Source: Candidatus Altarchaeales archaeon (GTDB taxonomy: Archaea; Altiarchaeota; Altiarchaeia; IMC4; SCGC-AAA252-I15). Taken from it: 5,182 bases of DNA. The notes under the pieces were generated by a model that worked only from the letters and a program-made list of their open reading frames with translations, did not search any database and had not been told where the DNA came from. Within the stretch, counting starts at the first letter, position 1. Each line of letters begins with the position of its first letter. The stretch lies in NCBI GenBank assembly GCA_014729705.1, contig WJJK01000150.1:1-5182 (forward strand), given 5' to 3'. Below, one piece after another: positions 1 to 4,374 of this stretch. The position numbers and the translations under genes are program-made.

Positions 1-708
1 GTCGATAATGTAGCTCATTCGGAAAAAGTCTCTCTAAAGAAAAAGGAAACTAATCGAGAAAAATATGGGGTTGACCATTATTTTCAATCCGAGGAATTCA
101 AGGAAAAACACCAAAGGAAAAAGAAACCGGAACCCGAGATTACAGGCCCCTCTGTTGAGTGCCCCTATTGTGGGAGAAGATTTAAAGGTACAAAGCTCAA
201 TTCTCGGCATCTCTCTAAGTGTAATCCGGAATTGAGAACACCCGTACCACCTTGTTTGTGCGGGCACGAGTCAACCTCGTTGACTCAGATGAAAAGACAT
301 CGCCGTACCTGTGAGGTGTGGCAAAGTCGGGATAAGAAATCCGTCGCCCGTAATCGCTTTGAAAGAACGATGATGGATCGGTATGGTGTCAGAAATCCTA
401 CTCAATTAGAAGAGGTGAAGGAGAAAACTAAAAAAACTAATCTGGAGAGATATGGGGCCGAAAATGTTGGAGCTAAGGAGAGTTCTTTGTATGAAGAAAT
501 ACAGGAAAAGCTAGAAGGCAAGAGGCCTGTTTTCAGGGGTGATGATAACGCTTTTGCGAAGCCTGAAGTTCAGGAAAAAATCCGAGAGACGATGATGGAG
601 AGGTATGGTGTTGAGATTCCTCAACAGTCCCCGGAAATTCGTGCAAAGACAAGGGAAACAAAAGATTCCAGTCTTCCGATGTCGAGCAAGCCCTTTTCCT
701 GTGGATGA
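1..708 (+). CDS. Zinc-finger and YGV-repeat protein, homing-endonuclease-like; 5' end outside window, 3' end frameshifted
   Basis: The frame is open from base 1, so the gene begins upstream; 235 residues are visible. Two compact zinc-binding motifs are seen: C54-x2-C57-x12-H70-x3-C74 and C85-x-C87-x12-H100-x3-C104. Around them lie repeated helical units with the pattern K..T..ERYGV.NP.Q..E...K (YGV or YGA at residues 22, 128, 151 and 202). Units like this are common in phage homing-endonuclease-type proteins (Hef/MobE-like, NUMOD/DUF7487-style), where they probably bind DNA next to a nuclease domain; that link is family knowledge. No nuclease motif (GIY-YIG, HNH, EDxHD) is visible, so activity is not shown. 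The last 15 or so residues after ...RAKTRETK no longer fit the repeat, and a coding-looking stretch continues in the -1 frame. The gene is richer in A and in AGA/AGG codons than its neighbours, which suits a transferred element. Confidence 0.78.
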   Translation, partial: VDNVAHSEKVSLKKKETNREKYGVDHYFQSEEFKEKHQRKKKPEPEITGPSVECPYCGRRFKGTKLNSRHLSKCNPELRTPVPPCLCGHESTSLTQMKRHRRTCEVWQSRDKKSVARNRFERTMMDRYGVRNPTQLEEVKEKTKKTNLERYGAENVGAKESSLYEEIQEKLEGKRPVFRGDDNAFAKPEVQEKIRETMMERYGVEIPQQSPEIRAKTRETKDSSLPMSSKPFSCG

Positions 709-1007
709 GAAAAAAAGCAGAGAACGGAGAGCCTTTCCTGACAGGGGCTCTGTCAAATGCCTATATCTGTTATGCGTATTCGACCTCCTCTGGGGCTAGG
801 GTCCAAGGCGAGCCTGTTGTAAAGTTCTCAGGGGAGGTTGTGCCTTTCTATAACGGTCGCATGAAGGACGATGAGGTTATCGAAGTTTTGAACGACCTTG
901 CGGCCCATCTCGGAGCCGCCACCGAGCAGACCCGAGTCTACGTTCGGTATCGGGATTCAACCTGGATCCTTCAGAAGGAAGGGAAAAAGACTCCGACAGG
1001 GGAGTGA
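705..1007 (+). CDS. Unknown protein segment, probably the frameshifted C-terminal part of the preceding gene
   Basis: I do not recognise this family. The frame is open from about 615; the first ATG is at 705 but has no Shine-Dalgarno sequence before it (CCTTTTCCTGTGG). Residues encoded just upstream (QSSDVEQALFLW) read naturally into the ORF as a helix, so translation probably did not start at 705 originally. Adding one base near the A run at 660-663 would join the upstream repeat protein to this frame as ...TKRFQSSDVEQ.... The product is 100 aa from ATG 705: a short helix, a Gly/Ser/Tyr-rich stretch, a likely beta segment (EPVVKFSGEVVPFYNG), an acidic helix (DDEVIEVLNDLAAHL) and a final YVRYRDSTWILQKEG strand. 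Alternatives are a separate gene lacking a good start, or the remnant of a gene into which the repeat protein was inserted. It ends 6 nt before the next ATG, so the row is tightly packed. Confidence 0.5.
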   Translation: MRKKAENGEPFLTGALSNAYICYAYSTSSGARVQGEPVVKFSGEVVPFYNGRMKDDEVIEVLNDLAAHLGAATEQTRVYVRYRDSTWILQKEGKKTPTGE

Positions 1008-1013
1008 GTGATA

Positions 1014-1250
1014 ATGCAAACCTGGACAGTAACGTTTATCTCCAGAATGGTGAAAAGGCCGATCACGATATCGGGGTACCCTTTATTTGAAATGTGCGTC
1101 ACATCAACCTGTTCCGGGACCGATACTCTTGGGAAGGCTCCTAAAAGTTTTGGTTTTGGGGATATAAAAACAGTCACAAAAGTACCTCGGTCTAATCCTC
1201 GACCAAACCATTTTTACCTGGAAGCGTCTCCTTTCAGTAGAAAGACCTAA
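1014..1250 (+). CDS. Small hypothetical protein, first of three similar-looking genes
   Basis: 78-residue basic protein of unknown family. ATG 1014 is chosen because AGGGGAG (998-1004) lies 9 nt before it; GTG 1008, directly after the preceding TGA, would leave only 3 nt. Composition is rich in Thr, Ser, Pro, Phe, Lys and Arg with few acidic residues, and no signal peptide or transmembrane segment is visible. An N-terminal pattern F.SR...RPITI and a later GDIKTV...PR resemble the third gene of this row (RPVTV, GDVTTM..GPR), suggesting distant paralogy and a small beta-rich fold. It sits 6 nt after the previous stop and 16 nt before the next gene, so it is probably part of one transcript. The main doubt is whether such an unusual composition is truly coding; the spaced ribosome-binding site supports it. 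Confidence 0.55.
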   Translation: MQTWTVTFISRMVKRPITISGYPLFEMCVTSTCSGTDTLGKAPKSFGFGDIKTVTKVPRSNPRPNHFYLEASPFSRKT

Positions 1251-1266
1251 TGATGGAAGTGAGTCT

Positions 1267-1578
1267 ATGATCACTCAGACCAGGACTTTTGCCGGAAGAA
1301 AGGGCTTTGTGGGGTTCTCGCCCACTACTGATACGCCCAGTTTTGCTTCCGGATATGTTTCCACAATTATGGGTAAGGGAACGAAGAGCGCCTCACAGAC
1401 AAGGCAGAGGCTAAATCTCATCGGAGACTGGCTTACTTTTGTGGGAGGGGTTTTTCTTTATCCGGAGACGATCCTCAACCCCATGCATTTTTTCCCTGGT
1501 CAGAAAACAACGTGTATAAGGGGCCCTCGGCTATCTACTGATTTCAGTCTGGACACTCATTGTTTGGGAGGTGGGTGA
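1267..1578 (+). CDS. Small hypothetical protein, second of three similar-looking genes
   Basis: 103-residue basic protein; family not recognised. The start ATG 1267 is preceded by GGAAGTGAG (1255-1263), an acceptable ribosome-binding site 3-7 nt away. The N-terminus (MITQTRTFAGRKGFVGFSP) is basic; residues about 52-75 are hydrophobic and aromatic (LIGDWLTFVGGVFLYPE) but too short and interrupted for a confident membrane segment. A C-terminal pattern P.T......F.PG...T....(R)..T....TH recalls the following gene. The stop TGA (1576-1578) shares its A with the next ATG, so translation of the two is probably coupled. No function can be assigned; a beta-rich virion accessory protein or a small host-takeover protein are both possible guesses. 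Confidence 0.55.
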   Translation: MITQTRTFAGRKGFVGFSPTTDTPSFASGYVSTIMGKGTKSASQTRQRLNLIGDWLTFVGGVFLYPETILNPMHFFPGQKTTCIRGPRLSTDFSLDTHCLGGG

Positions 1579-1889
1579 TGTCTCCTCCGCTTACTGCCAC
1601 GGTTTATAAGTTCTCGAACCGGCTTTCTCGTCCAGTGACCGTGGTGAAGATAAACTCTTATTTCGTTCGTCACCCTTTTGAAACAAATGGGACAGAGAAC
1701 TTCAGGACTCGAACACCTTCCTCTGTTGCTGAAGGGGATGTCACTACAATGGGTCCAGGTCCGAGAACCGTGGTTTCTTATTTTGTTCCTCATGGAAACC
1801 ATGTCACTTTCAGTACGTGGTCCGATAGGACCAGGACTCATCCGGATCACACGCATATGCAGCTTTGTACGGAGACGAAAATTCCGTGA
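1578..1889 (+). CDS. Small hypothetical protein, third of three similar-looking genes
   Basis: 103 residues from ATG 1578, whose A is the last base of the preceding TGA. A strong Shine-Dalgarno sequence, GGAGG (1567-1571), lies 6 nt upstream inside the end of the previous gene; an in-frame TTG at 1560 is rejected because the SD would then be inside the gene. The protein is Thr-, Arg-, Pro- and His-rich: RPVTVV near residues 18-23, then GDVTTMGPGPRTVVSYFVPHGNH, and a His/Thr-rich tail (TRTHPDHTHMQ). His-rich tails can bind metal, but no defined motif is present. Similar spacing of RP[IV]T[IV], GD[IV].T and PR to the gene at 1014 suggests relatedness. No signal peptide or membrane span. Function unknown. 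Confidence 0.63.
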   Translation: MSPPLTATVYKFSNRLSRPVTVVKINSYFVRHPFETNGTENFRTRTPSSVAEGDVTTMGPGPRTVVSYFVPHGNHVTFSTWSDRTRTHPDHTHMQLCTETKIP

Positions 1890-1901
1890 TGATTTTTCCC
1901 C

Positions 1902-1925
1902 TATAGTTTGCCGTTTATAGTTTTG
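1902..1925 (+). promoter_or_regulatory. Tandem TATAGTTT motif, possible -10 elements
   Basis: TATAGTTT occurs at 1902-1909 and again at 1916-1923, in the gap between two genes and 20-40 nt before the ATG at 1944. The same octamer is found once more at 2903-2910, just upstream of the tRNA. No convincing -35 box lies 16-18 nt upstream of any copy. It could be a -10-only or phage-type promoter; three copies in gene-free gaps are suggestive, not proof. Confidence 0.3.
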
Positions 1926-1943
1926 TATGTCGGGGATTGAGAT

Positions 1944-2414
1944 ATGAACATTCAGAAGATGGCTAGCAGGATCGCTTTCCGCTATATGATGGCGAAAGAG
2001 CGCTCCGACAAAGAAAAGGACGAGATCTACAAGGAGTGGCGGGAGCTGATCAATATGGGCCCCTCTGAACTCCAGGAGTGGGCTAAGAACCCAGATCGGT
2101 TGAAGGCTTCAATTAACAGGCAGGAAGCCAAGAAAGAGCATGGTGGGATCCACAGTGGATATGATTCCCTGCACAGGATCAAACGCCGTGTAGATAAGAA
2201 GAGATCCGAGTGGACCGCAGACGACTACGATAATGCGGCGCAGGAGAATAGTTTCAATAGCAGGATGCTAGGGAACAGTCCCGGGAAACCGGTGCCTGGG
2301 ACGAAGCGTTCGAAATGGGAAATCAGCCTGAGAAACTGGGGGCATGACCCCAGAAAGAAAGGGTCTCCCGGATATTCGAAACTGCAGTCCTGGAAAAATA
2401 AATATTTTTCTTGA
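1944..2414 (+). CDS. DUF3140-like protein with extra N-terminal cationic segment
   Basis: 156 residues. ATG 1944 follows a GGGG-type ribosome-binding site (1931-1934). From memory the core matches DUF3140: (Y)KEWRELINMGPSELQEWAKN (about 29-49), a Gly/His turn HGGIHSGYDSLHRI (66-79), KKRSEWTADDYDNA (85-98), then S.NSR.L and the closing W..SL.NWGHDP.K (125-138). DUF3140 proteins are small, helical and of unknown biochemical function. Two points are unusual: residues 4-18 (QKMASRIAFRYMMAK) form a cationic amphipathic helix not expected in the family, and Gly/Pro/Lys-rich linkers extend the region around 108-124 and the C-terminus. Very basic overall, so nucleic-acid contact is plausible but inferred. 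It stands between two small intergenic gaps and may be transcribed alone. Confidence 0.85.
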   Translation: MNIQKMASRIAFRYMMAKERSDKEKDEIYKEWRELINMGPSELQEWAKNPDRLKASINRQEAKKEHGGIHSGYDSLHRIKRRVDKKRSEWTADDYDNAAQENSFNSRMLGNSPGKPVPGTKRSKWEISLRNWGHDPRKKGSPGYSKLQSWKNKYFS

Positions 2415-2474
2415 TCTAAAGATCGTTTTCACTTAAGTATTATCCCTTGCCAGTTTTTTTAGGAGGAAAGGAAA

Positions 2475-2822
2475 ATGAAAAACTTGCTCGTTCTGTTCGC
2501 CATGCTTTCTCTCGTGTTCCTTGCTTGTAGTAATTCAGACAAAGGGAAGGATGTTCAGGATCCTTCCGATCTGGACCCCGAAACCGTCGTAGACGAGGAT
2601 GCTCCGGCTGAGGAGACAACTGTAGACGAGGATGCTCCAGCTGAGGAGACTACGGAAGAGGGAGACGTCACTGAAGAAGAGACCACCGAGGAAGGCGACG
2701 TCACGGAAGAAGAAACCACTGAGGAAGGAGACGTCACAGAAGAAGACGTTCCTGCCGAAGACGCTCCGGCCGAAGACGCTCCGGCTGAAGACGCTCCGGC
2801 TGAAGACGCGGCTACGGATTAA
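2475..2822 (+). CDS. Secreted lipoprotein with acidic tandem repeats
   Basis: 115 residues with a very strong ribosome-binding site, AGGAGG (2461-2466), 8 nt before ATG. Residues 1-17 are a classic signal peptide (MKN, then a Leu/Val/Phe core) ending in a lipobox-like VFLA-C18, so the mature protein should be cut before Cys18, lipidated and membrane-anchored. The next residues SNSDKG contain no Asp at +2, which in E. coli-type sorting would favour the outer membrane. The rest is low-complexity and almost wholly acidic: two copies of VDEDAPAEETT, three of [ET]EEGDVTEEE-type units, four of PAEDA. No folded domain is visible, so it is probably a disordered, highly charged surface polymer. Repeat copies differ mainly at third codon positions, so selection keeps the protein sequence. 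Function unknown; masking or modifying the cell surface is a guess. Confidence 0.93.
   Translation: MKNLLVLFAMLSLVFLACSNSDKGKDVQDPSDLDPETVVDEDAPAEETTVDEDAPAEETTEEGDVTEEETTEEGDVTEEETTEEGDVTEEDVPAEDAPAEDAPAEDAPAEDAATD
2589..2810 (+). repeat. In-frame tandem repeats coding the acidic lipoprotein tail
   Basis: Three successive arrays: two 33-nt units (2589-2621, 2622-2654; VDEDAPAEETT), then 33-nt units at 2655-2687 and 2688-2720 with a shortened third copy at 2721-2750 (EEGDVTEE core), then four 15-nt units (2751-2810; PAEDA). All unit lengths are multiples of three, so copy-number changes keep the frame. Such arrays are prone to slippage and length variation. Confidence 0.92.
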
Positions 2823-2832
2823 GCGCCTCTTT

Positions 2833-2864
2833 TTTCCTCCGCACCTTTTTCCGTGTGGGGGAAA
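2833..2864 (+). terminator. 12-bp hairpin after the lipoprotein gene, candidate terminator
   Basis: TTTCCTCCGCAC (2833-2844) pairs with GTGTGGGGGAAA (2853-2864) over 12 bp with two G-U pairs and an 8-nt loop. It starts 10 bases after the lipoprotein stop codon. The downstream tract (TTAACGCTTTT) is only moderately T-rich, so termination may be partial or the hairpin may instead stabilise the mRNA 3' end. Confidence 0.5.
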
Positions 2865-2879
2865 TTAACGCTTTTCCAC

Positions 2880-2892
2880 GTCACTTTGTGAC
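2880..2892. promoter_or_regulatory. Short inverted repeat upstream of the tRNA
   Basis: GTCAC-TTT-GTGAC is a perfect 5-bp dyad located 10 nt before a TATAGT -10-like hexamer (2903-2908) and 23 nt before the tRNA. The place fits a protein-binding site overlapping a promoter, but there is no good -35 box and 5-bp dyads arise by chance. Confidence 0.25.
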
Positions 2893-2915
2893 TAGGATCG
2901 CGTATAGTTTCATGC

Positions 2916-3234
2916 GGGCCCTTAGCTCAGTTGGTTAGAGCGGCGGACTCATCGATTGGTGCCTTCCAGAGGAAACTCTGGAAGTGGACGGGGTGAATTC
3001 AGGGAAACCCTAACTTGTAATGGAGAGGGCAACCCTGAGCCAAGCCCGGTGAACGGCATAAGAGTAACCGGGAAGGTGCAACGACTAAAGGTTGAGGAGC
3101 CTACCAATAAGACCTTAACAGCGCCCCGCACCTAAGTCTCTCTAGAGGGATATGGTGAAGAGATAGTCTGGGGAGTAGCGAGAGTTACACAAACCTGAAT
3201 CCGTTGGTCGTAGGTTCGAGTCCTACAGGGCCCA
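2916..3234 (+). tRNA. Intron-split elongator tRNA, CAU anticodon, best read as tRNA-Ile2 (lysidine type)
   Basis: Exon 1 is 2916-2952 and exon 2 is 3198-3234; spliced they give a full cloverleaf of 74 nt. Acceptor GGGCCCT/AGGGCCC (2916-2922/3227-3233), D stem GCTC/GAGC (2925-2928/2938-2941), anticodon stem GCGGA/TCCGT (2943-2947/3200-3204), loop CTCATAA with anticodon CAT (2950-2952), T arm GTAGG-TTCGAGT-CCTAC (3210-3226), discriminator A3234. The paired 1-72 end and absence of three G-C pairs at the base of the anticodon stem exclude initiator tRNA. C4-G69 and C5-G68 are the acceptor pairs known to favour TilS, which turns CAU into lysidine-AU reading AUA; elongator tRNA-Met normally lacks them. 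CCA is not encoded. infC follows 32 nt later, so the transcript is probably shared. Met identity cannot be fully excluded. Confidence 0.94.
2953..3197 (+). ncRNA. Group I self-splicing intron in the tRNA anticodon loop
   Basis: The 245-nt intron lies directly after the anticodon, the exon ends in T2952 and the intron in G3197, as group I introns require. P1: CAT 2950-2952 with GTG 2959-2961. P2: perfect 9 bp, 2963-2971/2976-2984, GAAA loop. P3: CGGGGTG 2989-2995/CGCCCCG 3122-3128. P4: 2998-3004/3033-3039. P5: CCCT 3008-3011/AGGG 3026-3029. P6: CCCGGT 3045-3050/ACCGGG 3067-3072. P7: GACTA 3083-3087/TAGTC 3164-3168. P8: CACC 3129-3132/GGTG 3154-3157 with an inner helix. P9: GTAGC 3175-3179/GTTAC 3184-3188 around GAGA. 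The 3-bp P1 on CAU, the GAAA-capped P2 and the ending ACACAAACC closely match the Azoarcus tRNA-Ile(CAU) intron as I remember it. No endonuclease gene is inside. An extra helix lies between P7 and P3' (3088-3093/3111-3116). Confidence 0.95.
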
Positions 3235-3266
3235 TCATCGTAGTTTTATTTTATTTCGGAGGTTCA

Positions 3267-3818
3267 TTGAGAAGAAGAGCACAAAAGCCCAGGCGTGGGG
3301 GTGAGAATCAGCACCGAGTCAATCATCAGATCCGTATCCCGCAGATTCGTGTCATTGGTTCCGATGGTGAGCAGCTCGGAATTATGTCCCCGAGAGAAGC
3401 CCTGTCCCTGGCAGAAGACCAGGATTATGATCTGGTCGAGGTTGCGCCGAAGGCGAGGCCTCCTGTTTGCCGGATTATGGATTACGGGAAATTCAGATAC
3501 GACCAATCCAAGAAGGCCTCGGGAAATAAGTCTTCGAAGTCCGGTCTCAAGACTTTGAAATTGAGGCCGAAGACGGATACACACGATCTTGAAACCTTGA
3601 TGAGGAAAGCCCGTTCTTTTCTCGAGAAAGGTGATAAGGTCAAGCTTGTGATGCAGCTTCGTGGTCGAGAACAGGCCCATACCCGTCTTTGGATCGACAA
3701 GTTGAATGATCTTTTGTATGATCTGAGAGAGGTTTCGAACGTTATCCAAACCCCTCGTGTTGAAGGGCGCATGATCACCGCAATGCTTGAGCAAGTAGGA
3801 GACCCCACCATGTCATAA
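3267..3818 (+). CDS. infC: Translation initiation factor IF-3
   Basis: 183 residues, normal length and both domains complete. IF3 binds the 30S subunit, keeps it apart from 50S and proofreads start-codon pairing with initiator tRNA. N-domain: VNHQIRIPQIRVIGSDGEQ (18-36), then LSLAEDQDYDLVEVAPKARPPVCRIMDYGKF (46-76). Lysine/serine linker 82-93. C-domain: LKLRPKTDTHDL (97-108), ARSFLEKGDKVKL (115-127), LRGREQAH (131-138) and PRVEGRMITAML (163-174), all hallmark segments. Start: TTG 3267 is preceded by GGAGG (3258-3262) with a 4-nt gap; an upstream in-frame ATG at 3204 lies inside the tRNA exon and is rejected. A non-ATG start fits infC genes, where weak starts allow self-regulation by IF3 (AUU in E. 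coli). It is not followed by rpmI and rplT as in bacterial operons, so it is likely a mobile-element copy or a displaced gene. Confidence 0.97.
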   Translation: MRRRAQKPRRGGENQHRVNHQIRIPQIRVIGSDGEQLGIMSPREALSLAEDQDYDLVEVAPKARPPVCRIMDYGKFRYDQSKKASGNKSSKSGLKTLKLRPKTDTHDLETLMRKARSFLEKGDKVKLVMQLRGREQAHTRLWIDKLNDLLYDLREVSNVIQTPRVEGRMITAMLEQVGDPTMS

Positions 3819-3879
3819 AGCGCGTGGCTTCCCGCCTGATTAACCGGGTCAGGCAAAGGTCGCTAGGGGAAGGCGCTTT
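3817..3879 (+). promoter_or_regulatory. Nested inverted repeat just after infC, candidate structured RNA element
   Basis: Three helices stack around one axis: AAAGCGC 3817-3823/GCGCTTT 3873-3879, CTTCCC 3828-3833/GGGAAG 3867-3872, and GCCTGA 3834-3839/TCAGGC 3849-3854 with a 9-nt loop. All 19 pairs are Watson-Crick; one side has a 4-nt bulge, the other a 12-nt bulge (3855-3866). The first strand overlaps the infC stop codon. No T tract follows, so simple termination is unlikely; mRNA stabilisation, processing or regulation of the next gene are possible. Confidence 0.5.
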
Positions 3880-3899
3880 CTCCGGAGTTTCTTCGGAGT
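3880..3899. repeat. Short direct repeat or small hairpin after infC
   Basis: CTCCGGAGT (about 3880-3888) is repeated as CTTCGGAGT (3891-3899), 2 nt apart. The same bases could instead fold as CTCCG/CGGAG. It directly follows the nested inverted repeat and precedes the next gene by about 25 nt. Role unknown. Confidence 0.4.
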
Positions 3900-3924
3900 C
3901 GCCACCGGTCAGCATGGTGTTGAG

Positions 3925-4326
3925 ATGTCTCGATCGTATCGTGAACCGACGCACTATCTTTGTATGGGTGCGTCTCCCCGCAAGGGGAAGCAGGTGACTT
4001 CTCGTCGTCTGCGCCGCAAAGCCCGACAGCTCTGTCATGAGGCCAAAGGTCGTTATCACGGCGAAGGGTACAACCCCTACGACGGAGATGCGGACGTGTA
4101 CCTGGATGACCCCCAGGACCAGCGTCGAGGTAAGGCTGGAAGCCGTTCCCTTGACTGGGGTTGGGATTACTTCGGGGACGGGCGGGTCCGTATCATTGTG
4201 AAAAAGCTCGAGCCTCGTGAGCACATGATCGCCCCCCACGAAGAGTGGCTGTATGAGAGTGTTCGGGGTCGCAATCTCCCGTGGAAGTCTGACCGGGAGC
4301 TGGCGAAGGAACTGAGCCGGAAATAA
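3925..4326 (+). CDS. Hypothetical basic protein with MSRSYR-type N-terminus
   Basis: 133 residues; function unknown. The N-terminus MSRSYREP followed by a strongly cationic helix (RRLRRKARQ, 27-35) recalls a type of short protein I remember from phages and plasmids that begins MSRSY(K/R)K and carries an Arg-rich helix; this is memory, not a search. A middle acidic, Tyr/Asp-rich part (GYNPYDGDADVYLDDPQDQ, 48-66) is followed by a Trp/Gly-rich strand region (SLDWGWDYFGDGRVRIIVKKLE, 75-96) and a charged helical end. C13, C37 and H39 do not make a zinc motif. ATG 3925 is the first good start; the ribosome-binding site is weak (GGTGTTGAG), so the structured leader may matter for its translation. 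It lies 106 nt after infC and probably shares its transcript. The overlapping minus-strand frame (3775-4239) looks like an antisense artefact. Confidence 0.82.
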   Translation: MSRSYREPTHYLCMGASPRKGKQVTSRRLRRKARQLCHEAKGRYHGEGYNPYDGDADVYLDDPQDQRRGKAGSRSLDWGWDYFGDGRVRIIVKKLEPREHMIAPHEEWLYESVRGRNLPWKSDRELAKELSRK

Positions 4327-4339
4327 GCTTTTGCCTCCG

Positions 4340-4374
4340 TGAGCTTTCGGGTATTTCCTCCTAGGAGGTGCTCA
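4340..4374 (+). promoter_or_regulatory. Ribosome-binding site inside a perfect 12-bp palindrome
   Basis: CCTCCTAGGAGG (4357-4368) is a perfect palindrome whose right half is the Shine-Dalgarno sequence GGAGG for ATG 4374, 5 nt away. It is enclosed by TGAGC (4340-4344) and GCTCA (4370-4374), which could pair and cover the start codon. The SD could thus be hidden in the RNA, and the DNA palindrome could be an operator, for example for the HTH protein encoded next. Confidence 0.45.

Noticed and set aside
653..659. GGGAAAC slippery heptamer near the first frameshift
   Set aside because: It is phased to the downstream frame and not to the repeat protein's frame, so it cannot explain the join.
1557..1856. 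Minus-strand frame containing CPICFKRV, zinc-finger-like
   Set aside because: The plus-strand gene has a strong SD and coupled start; a single CxxC without a second pair is not a finger.
2413..2424. GATC-TAAA-GATC as a terminator
   Set aside because: Only a 4-bp stem, followed by GTTTTC; too weak to call.
2438..2443. TATTAT as -10 box of the lipoprotein gene
   Set aside because: No acceptable -35 at the right distance; may function but cannot be supported.
2589..2810. CRISPR-like array
   Set aside because: Repeats are direct, adjacent and in-frame coding without spacers.
2632..2868. Lys/Arg-rich plus-strand frame over the acidic repeats
   Set aside because: Off-frame reading of the repeats; its apparent repeats follow from the DNA repeat.
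2949..3131. Minus-strand frame within the intron, possible intron-encoded protein
   Set aside because: The bases are fully used by ribozyme helices and the sequence shows no endonuclease motif.
3204..3266. Upstream ATG extension of IF3
   Set aside because: It lies inside tRNA exon 2 and adds residues foreign to IF3; the SD GGAGG points to TTG 3267.
3264..3794. Minus-strand open frame of 176 aa opposite infC
   Set aside because: Antisense of a clear IF3 gene, with no recognisable motif and no sign of a ribosome-binding site.
3482..3856. Second minus-strand open frame opposite infC
   Set aside because: Same reason: mirror of conserved IF3 codons.
3775..4239. Minus-strand open frame of 154 aa
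   Set aside because: Antisense to the MSRSYR-type gene, which has the better protein pattern.
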